The notes under the pieces were generated by a model, which ran no database searches, had not been told where the DNA came from, and was given only the letters and a program-made list of their open reading frames with translations. A stretch of DNA of 64,000 nucleotides, taken from NCBI GenBank assembly GCA_009746045.1, contig RPFO01001490.1, positions 1-64,000 on the forward strand, in the 5' to 3' direction. A program made the position numbers and the translations under genes. Position 1 is the stretch's first letter. Each line of letters opens with the position of its first letter. Below, in pieces: positions 29,387 through 40,340 of this stretch. This DNA is from Mesostigma viride. Taxonomy: Eukaryota > Streptophyta > Mesostigmatophyceae > Mesostigmatales > Mesostigmataceae.

Positions 29387-30562
29387 ATGGAGGCCCCCGC
29401 ATCGTCTTCAGTTCTTGCTGCCGAGTCTCTCGAGGACAAACTTGCTGCAAACAAAATCGCCACCGACATTGCCGCGGCCAAGAAAGCCGCTAACAAGCGC
29501 ACCAAGACTTCGGCAGCGACTTCGGAAGCAACTCCGATAGCGGTTGAAACCTCCTTGCCGGACTCCATTTCTTCCTCATTCTACATGCCAGTCGCACGTT
29601 TGAGCCTGGACGACATCGCTGCCTTCCTTGGCTTCAGCGACGCCGAGGTGCGACGCGTGCTGCAGCTCCGCTACGAACACAACGCCCCGATTCGCCACCC
29701 TCGCACCGGCCAGGTTATGGACGCTCCTTCGGATACCATTGATGCTTTGGAGCCCAAGGATTGCCGTCTTGCATGTCTTATTTCGTGCTGCTCTGAACTT
29801 GTCGAGCTGCCGGCGACACCCATCGCCAGGCCAGCCCCCGCGACCGACACTACCGTGCCGCTGCAGGACCTCGCACAGTCTTTTACGACCGTGCAGGGCG
29901 ACATTAAGGTCCTGAAGGAGACGATGCTGGAGCTGAAGAAAGCCATGGCAGCCCCTGCCAAAACTACCACGTTTGCCGATGTCACCGGCAAGCAATTGAC
30001 CACCATTGTTCAACAGGCGGCCAAGTCTGCAGCTACCGCTGCGGTCACCCAGAATGCAGTGCAGCAACGCCAACGCAATATGGTAATCAAAGGCTTCCAG
30101 AAAGGCGCGGCAGCACAGGAGACAGCACACTCACTTGCCGAGGAGCTGCGCGGCCCAGCGTTTCTGGGGAAGCTGCAGCTCCAGAACCGTGTTGCCATTG
30201 AACGTGCCATTCGGCTGCCAGGCCCTCTGGGCCTGGTCGTCGTCACCATGGCCTCCATGCACGACAAACGCCTCGTGCTGGGAGCACGTCGTCTGCTCCA
30301 ACGCGATGACTTCAGCCTCGACGAGGACTACACGACGGCTCAACTGAAGGCGAGGAGCGCGGTGTGGAACAGCACCATCGTCCAGGAGACCAAGAAGCAA
30401 GAGACCAAGGGTAAGCGCATTAAGTTGCGTCTGCTTCAGGATGGCTCCTTTGCAGCATTCTTTGATGGGCACAGGATTACAGGTGTTCCGCTTAACACCC
30501 CCGGAGCGGAGTCTCGTCAGGCGTCTAGCCAGAAGGGTGCTGCCTCTGTTGGTAGACAGTAG
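29387..30562 (+). CDS. LINE-A ORF1 protein
   Basis: 391 residues from ATG 29387. An Ala/Lys-rich N terminus (residues 1-55) is followed by a folded segment with LSLDDIAAFLGFSDAEVRRV, a probable coiled coil at about 165-190 (VQGDIKVLKETMLELKKAM), and a C-terminal RRM-like region: RNMVIKGFQKG near residue 230, AIRLPGPLGLVVVTM near 280, LLQRDDFSLDEDYTTAQLKA near 305 and a final basic domain. This is the plan of L1-type ORF1 proteins, which coat LINE RNA. It is only distantly like the ORF1 copies at 17807-19194 and elsewhere, so two ORF1 lineages coexist. It is intact and lies 74 bases before ORF2. Confidence 0.8.
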   Translation: MEAPASSSVLAAESLEDKLAANKIATDIAAAKKAANKRTKTSAATSEATPIAVETSLPDSISSSFYMPVARLSLDDIAAFLGFSDAEVRRVLQLRYEHNAPIRHPRTGQVMDAPSDTIDALEPKDCRLACLISCCSELVELPATPIARPAPATDTTVPLQDLAQSFTTVQGDIKVLKETMLELKKAMAAPAKTTTFADVTGKQLTTIVQQAAKSAATAAVTQNAVQQRQRNMVIKGFQKGAAAQETAHSLAEELRGPAFLGKLQLQNRVAIERAIRLPGPLGLVVVTMASMHDKRLVLGARRLLQRDDFSLDEDYTTAQLKARSAVWNSTIVQETKKQETKGKRIKLRLLQDGSFAAFFDGHRITGVPLNTPGAESRQASSQKGAASVGRQ

Positions 30563-30636
30563 GTAGACAACCTTCCTCGTCGGCTCGCGGCTAACAGGCT
30601 TCGGGGACAGCCTCTAAATAGTCCCGTTCCACTACC

Positions 30637-33600
30637 ATGCATCGACCTAACAGTCGACTGAGACACATGGTGGTGCCGGTATCTCGGGCCAGAACGACAG
30701 CTCTCAGCAGCAAGATTAGCAACACCCAACGCATGCTAGATTTCCTACGCCTCTGCGTTGCGCAAGCATCCCCGAATACCCAGAGCAGGCGGCAGGCTCG
30801 CATCCTACGCTTGCAGGACAAAATAAATGCGATGAAAAGCACTATTTCTACCGCTTCCCTTCCCCCCTCCGTTTCACCCCCACCTCCACCCCCCGCCGCA
30901 CCCACCCCCATCACCCATCGTCGTCCTCCCCTGGTGGGCCAGCAGGCATCCTTGGCCCTTGCCACTTTTAACACCCGCACATTGCTAGATGACGACCATA
31001 GCTGCCGGGTAGAGGAGCTAGTCGCATTCTGCATTGAGCATCGTGTGTCTATATTAGGCGTCCAGGAACACCGCCGCACGGTGCCACTTGGCATGGTGAG
31101 CACTGATCGCTTGGCGGGTGGCTGGCGGTTTTTCTTCGCTGGCAGCGGTACGTCTGGCCAAGGTGGTGTTGGTCTTTTGTGTTCGCCGCTGGCAGTTGCT
31201 AGCCTCAGCACGCTTAAGTTTCTAACGCCACGCCTTATGGTAGCACACTTCACCTCCGTCGAGGGGCGGTCTAAACACCACCTCACGGTGGGGGTGGGCT
31301 ACGCACCCCATAGTGGTCTACCTGCGTTGGAACGCCAGAAGTTCTTCGAGGACTTGCATAGCCTTGAGGGGGCCACCCCGGCCCGCCACTTTTTGGTTAT
31401 GCTGCTAGACGCCAATGCCACGCTCCCCGTGGGTACTGCTGGCAGTCGCTTTGCGCCTGCTGACACTGCTGCTAATGACAACACTCCCCTGTTTTCTGCC
31501 TTTTTGCGGGATAGCGGGATGGTTGCTGTCAACTGCCACTTCCAACGTCCCTCCCAGGACTTGGTCACTTTTCGTGGCCCTAACGGCCGTCAGGCCTGTC
31601 TGGACTACGTGGTGGTACGGCAGCCCAGGTGTACCTCGGTTCTGGACACCCGAGTGTTTGACACGCCCACGGTGTGCTCTGACCACCGGTTGGTGCGCGC
31701 GACCCTTCGGCTCCGGTTCCACGTCCCCGCGCGCCGCGCCCCAGTGGTCCGCCCTGACTGGTCTGCTCTACGTCCGGTCAAGGGAGATCCTGAGGACTGG
31801 ACGGACGCCGAGCACGAGCGGAACTGGTGCCGACGGAAGTACCTGTCGGCACTGGACGCCCGGGCGGACGTCGACGAGCTGGACAAGGGTGCCCCCAACG
31901 CAGCCATTTTTGCGGGCTTTGCGGCCCGTGCCCCGTTGCTGGCGGCCCGGCACCTGCCGGTCATGCCCCGCCGCCGCCCCGGCCCGCTCTACCGCCAGGA
32001 CCCCAAGGTCTTGGCCGCCCGGCACCGCCTCAAGCGTAACCGGGACCCGCTGCAGAAACCATTGCTCAAGGCCGCCCTTGTGGAGGCCTACGAGCATGCT
32101 CAGGACGCGGAGGCGGCCCAGTGCATCGCGGATGCCAAGGCCTGCCAGGCTCGCAACCAGGGCAAGGACATGTGGTACCACCTCGACCGGCTCGGCGGCC
32201 GGCGGCAGCGCACCCCGGTGGAGCACACGGGGGACGGCACGGCGCCGGTAAGCCTTGACCGCTGGTTGGCCCACAATGTTTCCTTGACCGGTGGGGCTCG
32301 CGCCCCCCCCCGCCGCTTCACCCCGAGACGGCCGCCCGCCTCGGGGTCGCCGGACCCCCGCCGCCGCCAGCGCCCCCCTCCTCGGCCGCGGACTACCAAG
32401 TCCCCGCCTTGAAGGAGGGCTGCCTTGCCACCAACGACGTCGTCCACCCCTTCACTTTGGAGGAATTGGACGGCGCCCTTGCTCGCCTGCGGTACGATGC
32501 GGCGGTCGGGGCCGACCACCTTTCTGCTGAGCTGCTGAAGACCCCTGATCTGGCGGTTAGGGATCTTCTGCTGGCGTTCTGCAACCGTGTCCTGCTCTCT
32601 GACGAGCCTCCGCCTGCTGAGTGGCAGACGGCCATCCGCGTCATGCTGTACAAGAAGGGCTCTGCTGCTGACCCCGGTAACTACCGGGGTGTCTGCCTCC
32701 AGAGCGCCGCGCTGAAGGTCTTCATGCGCATGATGCTGCACAGGCTCCGCGCCGCGCTGGACCCACACCTGGGTGAGTCTCAGATGGGTTTCCGTAGTGG
32801 TCGTAACACTGTCATGGCTGTGTTTGTCGCGCGCCGGTTGATGGAGGAGGTGCGTCGCCTTCCCCCTGACAGTTTGCCGCTGGTCCTCATTTTTGTTGAC
32901 TATATCAAGGCCTTTGACACGGTCCTCTGGGAGGCTCTTTGGGCCATCCTAGCTCTGGACCGCGTGCCACCAGCGTTTATTGCTGCCATTCGCCGACTGT
33001 ATGAGGGCTCACAGGCAGTAGTGCGGACTGCGGAAGGCACCACCCCACCATTCCCCCTTCACCACGGGGTGTGGCAAGGTTGTGTCCTGTCTCCATACCT
33101 GTTCATTATTGTCGTGGACCACGTCATGCGCCAGGCACGTGCGCGCTTTACTGCTCTTAAGGGGTTCGAGCCAGGCTTGGACATCCTTAACGAGCGTGGG
33201 CACGGCGGGGTTAGCACGGGTTACCGCCTGGCTGACCTGATTTACGCGGACGACACCACCCTCATCGCGCGCCCCGAGCACATTCAGACCTGGCTGGACT
33301 GTCTGGGCCTGGAGGCGAGGGCGGTGGGGTTGGAGATTAGTGTCAAAACTGAGGCGATGGTGATTGGGGCCTCCAGTCGCCCACCGCTGCCGCGCCTGCT
33401 AGACGGGACGGAGGTCCCACTCCGCGACCGCTTCAAGCTGTTGGGGAGTTGGCTTCCGGACACTGCCGACGATGTGGACACCCGCATCGGCCTTTCCTGG
33501 GCCAAGCTCCGTTCGCTCAACACCTACTGGCGCTCCAAGGGCCTGGACGAGCACCGCAAGCGCATGCTCTTCAAGGTCCTCGTCCTCACGGTGCTCACGT

Positions 33601-34106
33601 ATGGCGCCGAGGCATGGACACTCACGGCAACACTGGCAGCCAAGCTAGACGGCACGGTAACCCGGATGCTCCGACAGGTCCTGAATGTCGGGTTTTCTCA
33701 GCGTAGGTCCTTAGAGTCTTTGTATCACGGTATGCCGCGTATTTCGGACGAGATTAGACAGCGTAGGATAGCATTTGTAGGACATCTTGCTCGCACCAGC
33801 CAGGTCGACACCGCCCTTGGTCTGGCCGGTCCCCAGCGGCTCGGCCAACCGGGGCGGCACATTTTGACCTGGCCTGGCCCCAAGAACATTCCTAAAAAGG
33901 TAGGGAAACATGCCATGACCTATACCCAGATGTTGCTGGACGACCTAGTGGTCCCAGCCCAGTTTGAGTACCGCATCCACTCTCTCTCCCGTCTTTGGAC
34001 TGCCATGCAGGACAAGGAGCGGTGGAAGAAGATTGTCAAGGCACACACGCCCGACCCTGTGGGCAAGCCACCTCCCCCCAAGCGGAGGAGGCGTTTTGAT
34101 GAGTAG
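30637..34106 (+). CDS. LINE-A ORF2: AP-type endonuclease and reverse transcriptase (one frame break)
   Basis: From ATG 30637. After a Pro-rich linker, the endonuclease shows FNTRT at residues 111-115, catalytic Glu144 in GVQEHR, Asp258/Asn260 in LLDANA, DYVVV at 323 and SDH at 348-350: the full set of exonuclease-endonuclease-phosphatase residues. The frame breaks in a nine-C run at about 32305-32315; beyond it the other frame continues smoothly to the RT: MLYKKGSAADPGNYRGVCL, FVDYIKAFDTV (first catalytic Asp), GVWQGCVLSPYLF, LIYADDTTLI (catalytic Asp pair), and a thumb/connection ending with RRIAFVGHLAR. No RNase H domain is seen. It nicks target DNA and primes cDNA synthesis there. The C-terminal GHLAR region resembles RTE/L2-type LINEs more than L1. 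Confidence 0.85.
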
Positions 34107-34267
34107 TGTAGTTAGGCTTTTCTAGATAGAGTCAGGATAGTTCGATCACGCGGCTTCCTCCACCCCATCCATCATGAAATATGTGCTACATGACCTCCCC
34201 ACGGAGGCATGTTATAATTTAATTTAATTTAATTTAATCTAATCTACACTACTGGTATATATATTCC

Positions 34268-37200
34268 TAGTCTGAGGTGGCAGAAGGGGGCTGCCAGGGC
34301 TTGTGGTCAACGTGGATGACCGCCCCCCTCCAGTATACCGGCTTCCCCCTTGCGCTCTGCCGGAGCTGAAGGTAGCCGGTCGGCCATAGCTCGCGTCGCC
34401 GCTGTTGCTGGGCCAGGGTCAAGTCGTCGTCCAGCGTGAAGCGAGTCTCCGAGAGCTTCTAATTGCGGCATTTAAGGAACGCCAGCTTGTCCGCCATGTA
34501 CTTCAAGGTGATGAGCACGGGTGCCGGGCCAGCCTTCCCCCGCGCGCGGGGGAGGCGGACAGCCGACATGTCCAGCTCACCAGTGAGTAACATGGGGGCA
34601 AGAATGGCGCGCTTAAATGCCTCAAGAAGGCTCGTGGAGGTCTCACCTGCCTGCTGGTCGAAATGCTTGACGATGACATTGTGGCTGCGCCGGGCGATGT
34701 CGGCTTCCTCGCGAAGGTCGAGGGCTTGTTGCTTGAGTTGTGCCGAGATGGTGGAGGTGGTGGAGGTGGTGTGCTGCTTAAGCAAGTCCGCCCAGGTGGA
34801 GGGAGCATCGCCGGCCGGGCCAGCAGGCGCCGGCTGGGCGGCGATGTCCTTCACCGCCTGGGCGGTGAGGCCGGCGGTGTCATGCAAGCTCTCAAGGGCG
34901 TTGGCGGTGGCTTGAAGGCGTTGGTCGATGTCGAGGAGCTGGGCTTTGATGTCGGCAGTGGAGGCGGAAATGGCAGTGGAGGTGGAGGCGGCGGCGGTGG
35001 AAATGTGAGGAAGTTCAGCAGTCAGCGTGCCACCCATTGCTGCGACGTCGGCGGCAAGGGGGGTCACGTGCAGTGTGAGCCAGTACGGCAATACGGCAAT
35101 ACGGCAAAACCTCGGCGTATTGCGTATTGCCGTATTATACGCGTATTATACGCGTATTATACGCCAAAAAAAAAAAAGTGGTTTTTTGACCGGAAAAGTG
35201 GATTTTCAATTAGGATAAAATATTCTAAGGTGTTTATCCCATGGGCGTGCCTCTCAAAAACTCTAGCTAATGTCTCAATCTTGATGAAAAACAATACAAT
35301 GCACGTAGAGGTCGCCGGTAGCCGTTTGACACTCACTTGGTTGTCTCATCAATTGTATGAAGTGTAATTAATTAATTAATTAGTTAATTATCACGTGACT
35401 GCGTCACGTGGGTGCCAATACAAAGTAGAGGAACCTTCAACCCCTGTACACAATGAGAGGGAGGGAGGGCGCCCTAGCTTCTCTCACTGCCACCGCCCAC
35501 CAGTCGGTGGGCAGGCCACATCGAGCGCTCTATCCACATCACGGGGCCGGGGCGCATCACTGTGGGACAACCATTATTAACGATACCAGAGGTAGGCTGA
35601 AGCATAGCTGATGCTGTACAAGAAAGGTGAAGTGGGCTCAACGGGCGTCTGCTAAGGCATAAGCAAATGGCCACGCTGAGCCATGGCTGGGCTAATGTGA
35701 TTGCGTTCATGCCACTCTAAACCGTTGGGGCTACTCTAAGCCGTTGGGGCTAGATCAGTATACTATGCTCGAGAAATACATGGCAAGTCATGCTATAATG
35801 TAAAAGCTATGTCGATTGCCCTCTTCTAGACAGCTGGCTAGAATCTATTCTGGGGGAGCCCTAGGGGGTGTCGACAGTTTGTTGTTTACATAAAGGTCAT
35901 GAAGTGTGATACTCATCCACTGCATGGTATATAGATTGCTAATTGAACTAATTCCTTATTACAACCATGAACTTATTGATAGGTATACGATTCGACCCAA
36001 AACCTTGATACAGTATGCAATAAAACGTGAACAGGATAGCACATACCAGATCAAAACCGCAGATTAATTACCTTCCTTGCTGGAGCTAGCCGGATGCCCA
36101 CCTCATCGATGTAGCTGCGAGCCGCTTTCCTGGCCGTCGTCGCCAATAAAACATGTCAGCGATATATTTTACACATCTATCCGCGTACAAACGTATCGAC
36201 TTATTTCCCGCCTAGTAACAGTTAGCACATGCACGGCGACCGACCTGGTCGCTGATCAAACGAGGTTGCTGCACCGAGCATAGGGTCGAGACATATCTGC
36301 GGACACCCAGGCGTTGCCTGCCAATGATATACGCTGTTTAGGACCTATGGATCATGCCTGCAAAATTGCAGTTCAAAATGTCAAGCCATGCTCCCATACC
36401 AGTCAGATTTCTGCACCTCCATGGCCGCGGAGGTCAACTATCATATTTATGCAAGTCGGTCTCGTTTTGCCATCGTTTACCCACGCCGTCAACTGGCAGA
36501 GATGAAAAGCGGGACCAACCGTAGGCCCGTACTCCCCAAGTACGGTTCAGGCTGCGTACCTGCCTAGGTCAGCAACGCCAAAACTAGCTCTGGCGCCAAA
36601 TTCCGGAGCCGGGCGCCGTATAATACGCGAAAAATACGTATTATGCGCCGTATTGGCGTTGAGAACGCAATACGCCGTATTTCTAGTACGTTAGTACGCC
36701 AAACCCCGCCGTATTGTATAATACGGCGTATTTACCGTATTATACGGCGTATTGGCGTTCACTCACGTGCTGCTGAAAGGCTTCCATGAGGATGGAACGG
36801 AGGGTGGGGGCGGAGATGGATGGAGCCCAGATCTCGCCGTCAGAGCGCTGGAGAAGGGAGTTGAGGATGGCGTGCTGGAGACGGGGGCGTGCGGAGCCGA
36901 AAACCATGCTGACGTTCATGTGCCAGCGGTTGCCGTCAGTGCAGAGGAGGCGGCCGGTGGCGTGGAGATGGAGGCACAGGTCGTAAAGCGAGGCGTAGTC
37001 CCCATAGAAGATGCAGTGCATGGCAGCGTCCGGGGACATGTTGGTCCAGTCGTGATCATCGACCTGGAAAGGTTGGAGCCGAAAGCGCGGTTCCGAGGGG
37101 CGTGACGACCCTCCTGTTTTGTCGGCGGAGCGCGCGCGTTTAGGGTCAGGCGATGCCGATGGCGAGGCATTGAGCCCGGGAGGGTTCGGGGCGAGCACCA

Positions 37201-37321
37201 GTGCGCGACTAGTGTCACCGCTGCCTTCCGGATCTGGCGAGGCTGCAGCCGCAGCTGCCGCATTTTCGTGGGCGAGCGCATCCGCCAAACTGCGTTGCGT
37301 CGACAGGCGTTTGCTCGTCAT
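34268..37321 (-). pseudogene. ORF1-only element, copy b, split by a hAT-like insertion
   Basis: 5' part 37321-36770 (MTSKRLSTQRSLADALAHEN, FYGDYASLYDLC), 3' part 35070-34268 (NVIVKHFDQQAGETS, RLPRARGKAGPAPVLI, FTLDDDLTLAQQQRRRELWP). Joined across the insertion at 35071-36761 they match copies a and c. One further break (near 34460) is present. 37322-37470 is a 5' UTR also present at 19195-19330. The 3' end is CAGTAGTGTAGATTAGAT at 34233-34255, facing the LINE-A tail. No reverse transcriptase follows, so the unit seems to move in trans. Confidence 0.75.
35071..36761. mobile_element. hAT-like non-autonomous DNA transposon
   Basis: Inserted in ORF1 copy b; copy c (40207-40225) shows the empty site GGTCACGTGCTGCTG. 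Flanks GTCACGTG (35063-35070) and CTCACGTG (36762-36769) match at seven of eight bases, a hAT-like target duplication. Left end CAGTGTGAGCCAGTACGGC; right end, reversed, TGAACGCCAATACGCCG: imperfect terminal inverted repeats. Both ends carry many CGTATTATACG/TACGGCAATACGG words as subterminal repeats. The inside (35230-36560) encodes no transposase and no other supported gene. Confidence 0.65.
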
Positions 37322-37584
37322 ATATTGCGTGTTAGATTCGGAAAATTATATCAGCATGTGCGTCTTAGAAAGACGAAGCGATAGTGATATTCACGGCTAA
37401 ATTCGGTGCTCAAACGTGAAAGTTATGAGCTCCGACAGCCATGGCTACCTCGTGGCCGGGCCGTGGCTCCTGGCTCGTGGCTCGTGGCTTAGCATGACAT
37501 AGCATGGCTAAATTCTTAATGCAACATCCATGGGGGTCCCATTATAGACATAGCGTGGCTAAATGTTGAAGGCATCATCCATGG

Positions 37585-38085
37585 GGGCCATCGCAACAAG
37601 CCCTCGACCTTCGCGAGGAGGCCGAGATCGACAAGCGCCACAACGTCATCGTCAAGCACCTCGACCAGCCGGCAGGTGAGACCCCGACGAGCCTTCTCAC
37701 GGCACTTAACTCGAGTTAAGCGCGACATTCTTGCCCCCATGCAACTCACTGGTGAGCTGGACATATACATGTCGACTCGGCTAGCTGTCCGCCTCGTAAG
37801 GTAAGGCTGGCCCGGCACCCGTGCTTTTCACCTTTAAGTCCATGGGGGACAAGCTGGCGTTCCGCAAGAAGCTCTCGGAGACTCGCTTCACGCTGGACGA
37901 CGACTTGACCCTGGCCCATGCAGCAACAACGGCGACGCGAGCTATGGCCGACCTACCTTCAGCTCCCGCAGCGCGCAGGGGGGAAGCCGGTGTACTGGAG
38001 GGGGGCGGTCATCCACGTTGACCACAAGCCATGGCAGGCCCCCCCTGCCACCTCAGAGGCTCAGACTAGGGAACCTATACCAGTA
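37585..38085 (+). pseudogene. ORF1-like fragment, copy d
   Basis: + strand remains of the same ORF1 family: QQALDLREEAEIDKRHNVIV-like start, FTLDDDLTLAHAATTATRAM, ending HKPWQ and the 3' end CAGTAGTGTAGATTAGATAG. Several small insertions and stops. It lies about 260 bases from the 5' UTR of copy b, in opposite orientation. Confidence 0.65.
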
Positions 38086-38204
38086 GTGTAGATTAGATAG
38101 GCTTAGCCTAGCACGTGGCCCACGCGCATGTGCGCCCATAATGGCCCCCATGGATGATGCTTTCAGTATTTAGCCGCGCCCAGCCTACTACAATGGGACC
38201 TCCC

Positions 38205-38590
38205 ATGGATGATGCATTTAGCCATGAATTTAGCCATGCTATGCCTATGCAGGGAGTTACTCTCTGCTGAGATGCCATGTGTCCACCATGGCTATAGCTG
38301 CAGCTATAGCCTATAGCCACATAGTGTACCTTCCACCCCATATGTCATGCAGGCCTTCTAGGCCCTCTCCTCAAGCCCCCCCTGGGTGCCTGTGCTTGAT
38401 AAGGAGGCATGAACCATCAAGGCGGTGCAGGTGCACCTTGTGCACCCAGAGCAGGTGATAGTTGTACATCCTCCACCTGCAGGTTGTAGCCCTGATTGTA
38501 TTACAAACCCATAGATGACCCTTTCTCAGGGCTATGTGTTACATATGCTCCCAACGGAGCTATGATTTTAATTAATTAATTAATTAATGG
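38205..38590 (+). mobile_element. Diverged SINE copy
   Basis: Ends with GGGCTATGTGTTACATATGC, CTCCCAACGGAG hairpin and an (ATTAA)n tail. The body (CACCTTGTGCACCCAGAGCA, CCACCTGCAGGTTGTAGCC) is an older relative of the other SINE copies. Confidence 0.6.
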
Positions 38591-38672
38591 GGGCCATTAT
38601 GGGCGCACATGCGCGGGGGCCACATGCTAGGCTAAGCCTTACTAATCTACACTACTGGTATATATATTCCTA

Positions 38673-39396
38673 GAGCTTTGACATGGCTCTGTATATAGGT
38701 TTATAGCTGGTTTTATATTATAGGTTTTTAATATATATTAATAATATAATTACTTACAGCAGAGTGAAATCACTCAAACCAAAGCAAACGCCCAGCTATA
38801 AACCTATATACAGAGCCATGTCAAAGCTCTATACTACGATAAGACCAATGGAAACGCCTAACGGAGGAACCTAATAGCCCTGCTGCACCGCAAAATCAGC
38901 CCGCGTACGGCGGAGCATGATGTCAGCCATGGCCCGAGTCAGCGCCACCGACAAGCGCTGACGCCAATATGACGTCCAGGTCCGCGCCGACCATGGGGCC
39001 CGCTGGCCCTCCAGGTCCAGCCGGTCCTCCCGGAGCCGGCAACACTCCTTGAAGAAGGCGGAGGTCAGGGGCCCCATGGCCCCAAACTCCTCCAGGACAA
39101 AGGGCACCACACGATGGTGCCCGACGTCGCCGTAGGCCAGGAGCTTGGCCCGCTCCGCCCGGTCCGCCGTGTAACCTGCCGTGAGGGAGGCCCCAGCCAC
39201 GTGGCTAAGAGCCAAGGGCCGCGCCACCGAAACGTCAATAAGCAGATGCCGGCCACCCCCCTCAAAGTCCAGCACCACGATGTCAGGCCGGTGGTTGGGG
39301 GAATAGAAGGCAGCGCCATCCGCATCCTCGGACCGGATGTTCGCGTGGGGGAAAACCGACCGAATCATGGCGAGCACCACCGTCAGGAGGGATTAA
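38673..39396 (-). mobile_element. LINE-B copy 2, 3' fragment inserted in ORF1 copy c
   Basis: TATATATATTCCTAG flanks it on both sides (about 38659-38673 and 39397-39411), a clean target duplication that also restores the 3' end of ORF1 copy c. The coding part 39380-38871 keeps RPDIVVLDFEGGGRHLLIDV and ends at the same RADFAVQQGY as copy 1, with an intact frame. A 45-base + strand piece of the LINE-B 3' end (38673-38712) lies next to the tail, as at copy 1. Confidence 0.8.
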
Positions 39397-39407
39397 TATA
39401 TATATTC

Positions 39408-40340
39408 CTAGTCTGAGGTGGCAGGAGGGGGCGGCTGCCAGGGCTTGTGGTCAACGTGGATGACCGCCCCCCTCCAGTATACCGGCTTCCCCCTTGCGCT
39501 CTGCCGGAGCTGAAGGTAGCCGGTCGGCCATAGCTCGCGTCGCCGCTGTTGCTGGGCCAGGGTCAAGTCGTCGTCCAGCGTGAAGCGAGTCTCCGAGAGC
39601 TTCTTGCGGCATTTAAGGAACGCCAGCTTGTCCGCCATATACTTAAAGGTGATGAGCACGGGTGCCGGGCCAGCCTTCCCCCGCGCGCGGGGGAGGCGGA
39701 CAGCCGACATGTCCAGCTCACCAGTGAGTAACATGGGGGCAAAAATGGCGCGCTTAAATGCCTCAAGAAGGCTCGTGGAGGTCTCACCTGCCTGCTGGTC
39801 GAAGTGCTTGACGATGACATTGTGGCTGCGCCGGGCGATGTCGGCTTCCTCGCGAAGGTCGAGGGCTTGTTGCTTGAGTTGTGCCGAGATGGTGGAGGTG
39901 GTGGAGGTGGTGTGCTGCTTAAGCAAGTCCGCCCAGGTGGAGGGAGCATCGCCGGCCGGGCCAGCAGGCGCCGGCTGGGCGGCGATGTCCTTCACCGCCT
40001 GGGCGGTGAGGCCGGCGGTGTCATGCAAGCTCTCAAGGGCGGTGCATGGCGGTGGCTTGAAGGCGTTGGTTGATGTCGAGGAGCTGGGCTTTGATGTCGG
40101 CAGTGGAGGCGGAAATGGCAGTGGAGGTGGAGGCGGCGGCGGTGGAAATGTGAGGAAGTTCAGCAGTCAGCGTGCCACCCATTGCTGCAACGTCGGCAGC
40201 AAGGGGGGTCACGTGCTGCTGAAAGGCTTCCCTGAGGATGGAACGGAGGGTGGGGGCGGAGATGGATGGAGCCCAGATCTCGCCGTCAGAGCGCTGGAGA
40301 AGGGAGTTGAGGATGGTATGCTGGATTTGAGGGTGAGCGC
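39408..40340 (-). pseudogene. ORF1-only element, copy c, 5'-truncated
   Basis: Stop at 39408-39410. The frame to 40028 is intact and nearly identical to copy b (NVIVKHFDQQAGETS, RLPRARGKAGPAPVLITF, FTLDDDLTLAQQQRRRELWP, HKPWQPPPPATSD). A short insertion near 40040 breaks it; the N-terminal part resumes to about 40340, then homology stops. This copy shows the empty site for the hAT-like insertion. Confidence 0.75.

Larger units (their letters stand above)
29230..34243 (+). mobile_element. LINE-A, nearly complete copy
   Basis: Order: 5' UTR, ORF1 (29387-30562), ORF2 with an AP-endonuclease and a reverse transcriptase (30637-34106), 3' UTR, then ATATGTGCTACATGACCTCC, a CTCC/GGAG hairpin, and a (TTTAA)n tail at 34211-34240. 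It is followed tail to tail by an ORF1-only element. The 5' boundary is approximate. One frame break in ORF2 keeps it from being plainly active. Confidence 0.85.
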
